From IMG/VR virus record IMGVR_UViG_3300046314_000016, positions 1 through 24,126 of that record: a stretch of DNA of 24,126 bases; one strand, given 5' to 3'. The notes under the pieces are model-generated. The model had not been told where the DNA came from, did not search any database, and saw only the letters and a list, made by a program, of their open reading frames with translations. The DNA is from a virus. The translations under genes and the position numbers were made by a program. This document shows, in pieces, positions 21,918 through 24,126 of this stretch (position 1 is the stretch's first letter; each line of letters opens with the position of its first letter).

Positions 21918-23363
21918 TCAAGTCCATGCTTCCATGGACACACTCTCGATCGCCCGAGCCTTGTTTCTGGACATCCTACCCCCCTGCTGCGCGTCTGCGT
22001 GCAGGCACAGGTACTGCATGGCATCGGCGATGTGTGATGCCTCATTTTTGTCCGGCGTGTCGTCCGTCTCGCCGTTGTTCTTGACCTTGTAGCGGTACTT
22101 GCCTCGCAGTGCGTTGATGAGCGGCCTGCAGCTGGGGTCGATGAGAACCCCGGGGCCGGTGTCCACCTGCCTGTTGAGGAACTGCTCCACGGCAGTGATC
22201 CGTGCGATGATGCTGTTGGTGTACGCAGGCTTAGCCAGCAATCCTTCTTGCTCAAGGATGTCGTACACGGTCTTCTCGTCCGTCTGCGCCCGGGCTGTTC
22301 CCGCCGGGTCTCCAATGACCAGTATGGGAGCGCTGGGAAAACTCTGAGCCAGCTCTGGCTTGAGTATGGTGCGCAGAAACCTGAGCAGGCCCATGCCGTC
22401 TGCGGTCAGTGAGCGAAACACCAGCAAGCGCCCGAGCGCGTCTATCTGGCCAATGACCGCGCTGGGGTTCAACCCGAAGTCCATGCCGATCAGCACAGGT
22501 CTCATCCCGTTCAATATGGGGTTGAGCGGGTTATTGGCCACGTGGTACGAACTGTCGAAACTGCGGAACACCGGCTGCCCTGCAAGGCTCTTGCCGAACT
22601 TGGCGTGGATGTAGACGTCGATGTACTCCTGTGTCTTGCCCTTGGCCAAGTTGTCGTAATACCCAGACGGCAGCAGCTGTATCCAGTCCGCCTCAGAGCT
22701 CAAGCCCGATGGCTGGATGGTGACGTGCATGTTGTCCGGCGGGCTGGCCAGCAACCCTTCCCAGAACGAGTCCATATCTGGCGGGTTACTCATCCCCCAC
22801 AAGTGGCTGTTGGGCTGTCCGTCGTCAGTCACGCATCCCTGTATGGGATTGCCCTTGCTGTCAAGGCCCCACTCAGGGCGATGCGGCACCATCATTCCGT
22901 CAGGGTAGCGGCCCAGACGACCTTGCAACGCTTCAAAAACGTCCTTGTTAATCTCTCGAAACTCGTCCAGCACAGCAAAACTGGCCTGCAGAGACAGCAA
23001 TCGTCGCACGTCGTTGGAGTCATCCAAGCCCCGGAACAGCACTTCGCACTCAACATCGTCGAGCTTCAGGAAGAATTTGTACTCGGACTTGAGGAACGAG
23101 CCCGCCAAACCGTCTGGAAACCACTTCAAAAAGTCAGGGATCGACGTGTCTCGCAACTGCTCTCGGGTGTTCCGCACCCAAACACAGCGACTTCTGCGGA
23201 TACCGTCCCTGCTCGGGGCCATTTTTTTGGCGTGGTACAGGATTTTGACAATACCAGCGGTTGTTTTTGTCGAACCTACTGGGCCACATACCAGTGACAA
23301 GAATTTCTCTGACAGGAAGAACGGCACCAGACTCGGCACAGGAGAAAACTGCAGCGTGCTCAT
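21918..23363 (-). CDS. terL: Terminase large subunit
   Basis: The 481-residue ATPase/nuclease packages DNA into the procapsid. The start overlaps the small-subunit gene stop (ATGA). The ATPase half has Walker A GPVGSTKTT at 27-35, Walker B FAVLDE at 129-134 with the catalytic Glu at 134, and the coupling motif MSNPP at 191-195. The RNase-H-like nuclease half has the three acidic sites MDFG (Asp 295), GDPAG (Asp 352) and HIADAMQ (Asp 447). Length is normal for the family. All catalytic residues are present, so it should be active. The product docks on the portal encoded next. Confidence 0.95.
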   Translation of the reverse strand: MSTLQFSPVPSLVPFFLSEKFLSLVCGPVGSTKTTAGIVKILYHAKKMAPSRDGIRRSRCVWVRNTREQLRDTSIPDFLKWFPDGLAGSFLKSEYKFFLKLDDVECEVLFRGLDDSNDVRRLLSLQASFAVLDEFREINKDVFEALQGRLGRYPDGMMVPHRPEWGLDSKGNPIQGCVTDDGQPNSHLWGMSNPPDMDSFWEGLLASPPDNMHVTIQPSGLSSEADWIQLLPSGYYDNLAKGKTQEYIDVYIHAKFGKSLAGQPVFRSFDSSYHVANNPLNPILNGMRPVLIGMDFGLNPSAVIGQIDALGRLLVFRSLTADGMGLLRFLRTILKPELAQSFPSAPILVIGDPAGTARAQTDEKTVYDILEQEGLLAKPAYTNSIIARITAVEQFLNRQVDTGPGVLIDPSCRPLINALRGKYRYKVKNNGETDDTPDKNEASHIADAMQYLCLHADAQQGGRMSRNKARAIESVSMEAWT

Positions 23364-23914
23364 AAGTAGTCGTCTCCAGCATACTCGTAACTGTCCGGCT
23401 CATCGAACAAAATGTTAGTGGGTGCTCGCTTTTTCGCTACTGGTAGCGTGATGGTCGGCACTTCTGTAATGTCGCTTGCGTTGAGTGTTTTCGACGAGGT
23501 GGTCACGAGCCCACCGGGCACGTTGATGGTGATGCTGAACCCCGGCCCTGCAGTTGCTTCCACGGCCTTGTTCGGTTTTGCACCAGCGAGCTCGATGAAG
23601 TTCTCAAAAGCCTTGACCCGTGCAGCTGCTGGAGCTTCAACGTCCCTGACCAAGTGGTACATGGTCGGCAACAGGTCTTCCACCAACAGGCGTGACTTGG
23701 CTTGGATGGAGAAGCCGTTGTCCTTGAGCTCAACTGTGTACGCGTCTACGTACCGCTGAAACTGCGGATTGGTTGAAATGGCATCGTACTCAGCTTGGGT
23801 CAAACCTTCACTGGCAATCACCTCGGAGACTGGGCGCAGAGCGCCTACATTGTTCCGGGCCACGGCCAACGCGAGTTCTCGCAGAAGCTGGTCTGCTGAG
23901 ATTGAGTTGTGCAT
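23360..23914 (-). CDS. Putative terminase small subunit
   Basis: The 184-residue protein immediately precedes and overlaps terL, the standard place for a DNA-recognising small terminase. Residues 1-55 are helical (QLLRELALAVARNNVGALRP, then EGLTQAEYDAISTNPQFQRY), suggesting a helix-turn-helix type DNA-binding part. Residues 60-110 are a long helix pair for oligomerisation. The C-terminus is Pro/Thr-rich and ends acidic (FDEPDSYEYAGDDYL), which may contact the large subunit. Identification is by context; sequence alone does not prove it. No ribosome site is visible before the ATG at 23914. The frame stays open upstream to the window edge without ATG, GTG or TTG, so the true N-terminus is uncertain. 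Confidence 0.7.
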   Translation of the reverse strand: MHNSISADQLLRELALAVARNNVGALRPVSEVIASEGLTQAEYDAISTNPQFQRYVDAYTVELKDNGFSIQAKSRLLVEDLLPTMYHLVRDVEAPAAARVKAFENFIELAGAKPNKAVEATAGPGFSITINVPGGLVTTSSKTLNASDITEVPTITLPVAKKRAPTNILFDEPDSYEYAGDDYL

Positions 23915-23926
23915 GGGGCGAATGTA

Positions 23927-23958
23927 GCATGAATGCTGGCGACCGGGAACCCCCGATC
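23927..23958 (-). promoter_or_regulatory. Two hairpins before the terminase genes
   Basis: AGCAT/ATGCT (23927-23938) and a seven-base stem (23941-23947 with 23952-23958, loop of four) lie just before the small-terminase ATG. The larger stem pairs fully only as minus-strand RNA, because it uses a U-G pair that is C-A in the plus-strand version. That favours a role in the late mRNA leader, or in DNA recognition by terminase (pac/cos area), over a plus-strand function. Confidence 0.4.
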
Positions 23959-24023
23959 CGACGCGGTGCTTGGAAGTGTCTCCAAACCCTATGCGCTTAA
24001 CCAGCCGGGATATTGTATATGTA

Positions 24024-24056
24024 CTTGGCCTACAAAAATAGGCCGGGGAATTTTTT
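24024..24056 (+). terminator. Possible plus-strand intrinsic terminator
   Basis: The six-base stem ggccta/taggcc (24027-24032 and 24039-24044) is extended by three more pairs (two G-U) only in plus-strand RNA, and TTTTTT follows at 24051-24056. No plus-strand gene is seen in this window, so it might block antisense transcription. In the minus direction no T-run follows the stem. Confidence 0.4.
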
Positions 24057-24098
24057 AAGTTACGAATAAGTTGGTAGATTGTTTGGGATGTAAAAAAT

Positions 24099-24121
24099 GG
24101 GGGGCGGGTTACGGGGAAGGG
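24099..24121 (+). other. G-quadruplex motif on the plus strand
   Basis: Four runs of at least three G (24099-24104, 24106-24108, 24113-24116, 24119-24121) are separated by loops of one, four and two bases, satisfying the usual G3+N1-7 rule. It lies on the template strand for the late genes, upstream of the terminase genes. The surrounding 24051-24126 is almost free of C on this strand (three in 76 bases). Confidence 0.6.
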
Positions 24122-24126
24122 AATAG

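Noticed and set aside
23941-24000. tRNA-like 3' end resemblance on the minus strand
   Set aside because: The hairpin has a four-base loop with no TTC-type T-loop, and no anticodon or acceptor stems could be assembled.

Overview
This window is the packaging, head, tail and lysis module of a tailed double-stranded DNA phage. All 26 genes called lie on the minus strand, so the late transcript reads from the right end to the left end. No tape-measure, sheath, tail-tube or frameshifted tail-chaperone gene is present. A long portal, adaptor-type proteins, a nozzle-like protein and large Ala/Gly/Gln-rich ejection-type proteins are present, so a short-tailed (podovirus-type) virion is the best reading. 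The DNA is moderately GC-rich (estimated in the mid-50s percent by eye) and the lysis genes resemble those of phages of Gram-negative hosts. The host cannot be named. There is no integrase, repressor, polymerase, tRNA or reverse transcriptase here.

In transcription order (right to left): 23915-24126 is a structured non-coding stretch with a G-quadruplex motif and inverted repeats. Then come a putative small terminase (23360-23914), large terminase (21918-23363), portal (19780-21843), two small head-associated proteins (19361-19780, 18985-19350), a protein with nine ~22-residue repeats (17745-18959), a strong promoter (17731-17758), a small helical protein (17504-17701), scaffold (16431-17477), major capsid protein (15467-16405) and a decoration-like protein (14954-15409). 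A perfect hairpin closes the capsid block.

The tail block follows: a small acidic protein (14640-14891), an adaptor (13999-14643), a large fibre with a C1q/TNF-like end (12653-13999), a second adaptor-like protein (11954-12640), then an array of short fibre/tip proteins alternating with 56-79-residue accessory proteins (8732-11945). The lysis cassette is a T7-type holin (8514-8699), a 32-residue membrane micro-ORF (8419-8517), a C-terminally anchored membrane protein (7937-8431), a 3TM-type holin (7443-7937) and a GH108 endolysin (6934-7446). The left end carries a small basic protein (6642-6860), a nozzle-like tail protein (4594-6627), a small protein (4247-4594), and three ejection-type proteins (2680-4245, 1451-2677, 1-1454). 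The last has an internal muramidase-like domain and runs off the window.

The genes are tightly packed. Many junctions are ATGA, GTGA, TGATG or TAATG overlaps, which implies translational coupling. No stretch over 300 bases lacks a gene; the longest is the 212-base right end. The most notable observations are the G4/hairpin region before the terminase genes, the consensus promoter in front of the capsid genes, the multi-fibre cassette array, a peptide repeat shared by two adjacent ejection proteins, small overlapping ORFs, and an inverted repeat that masks the portal ribosome-binding region.
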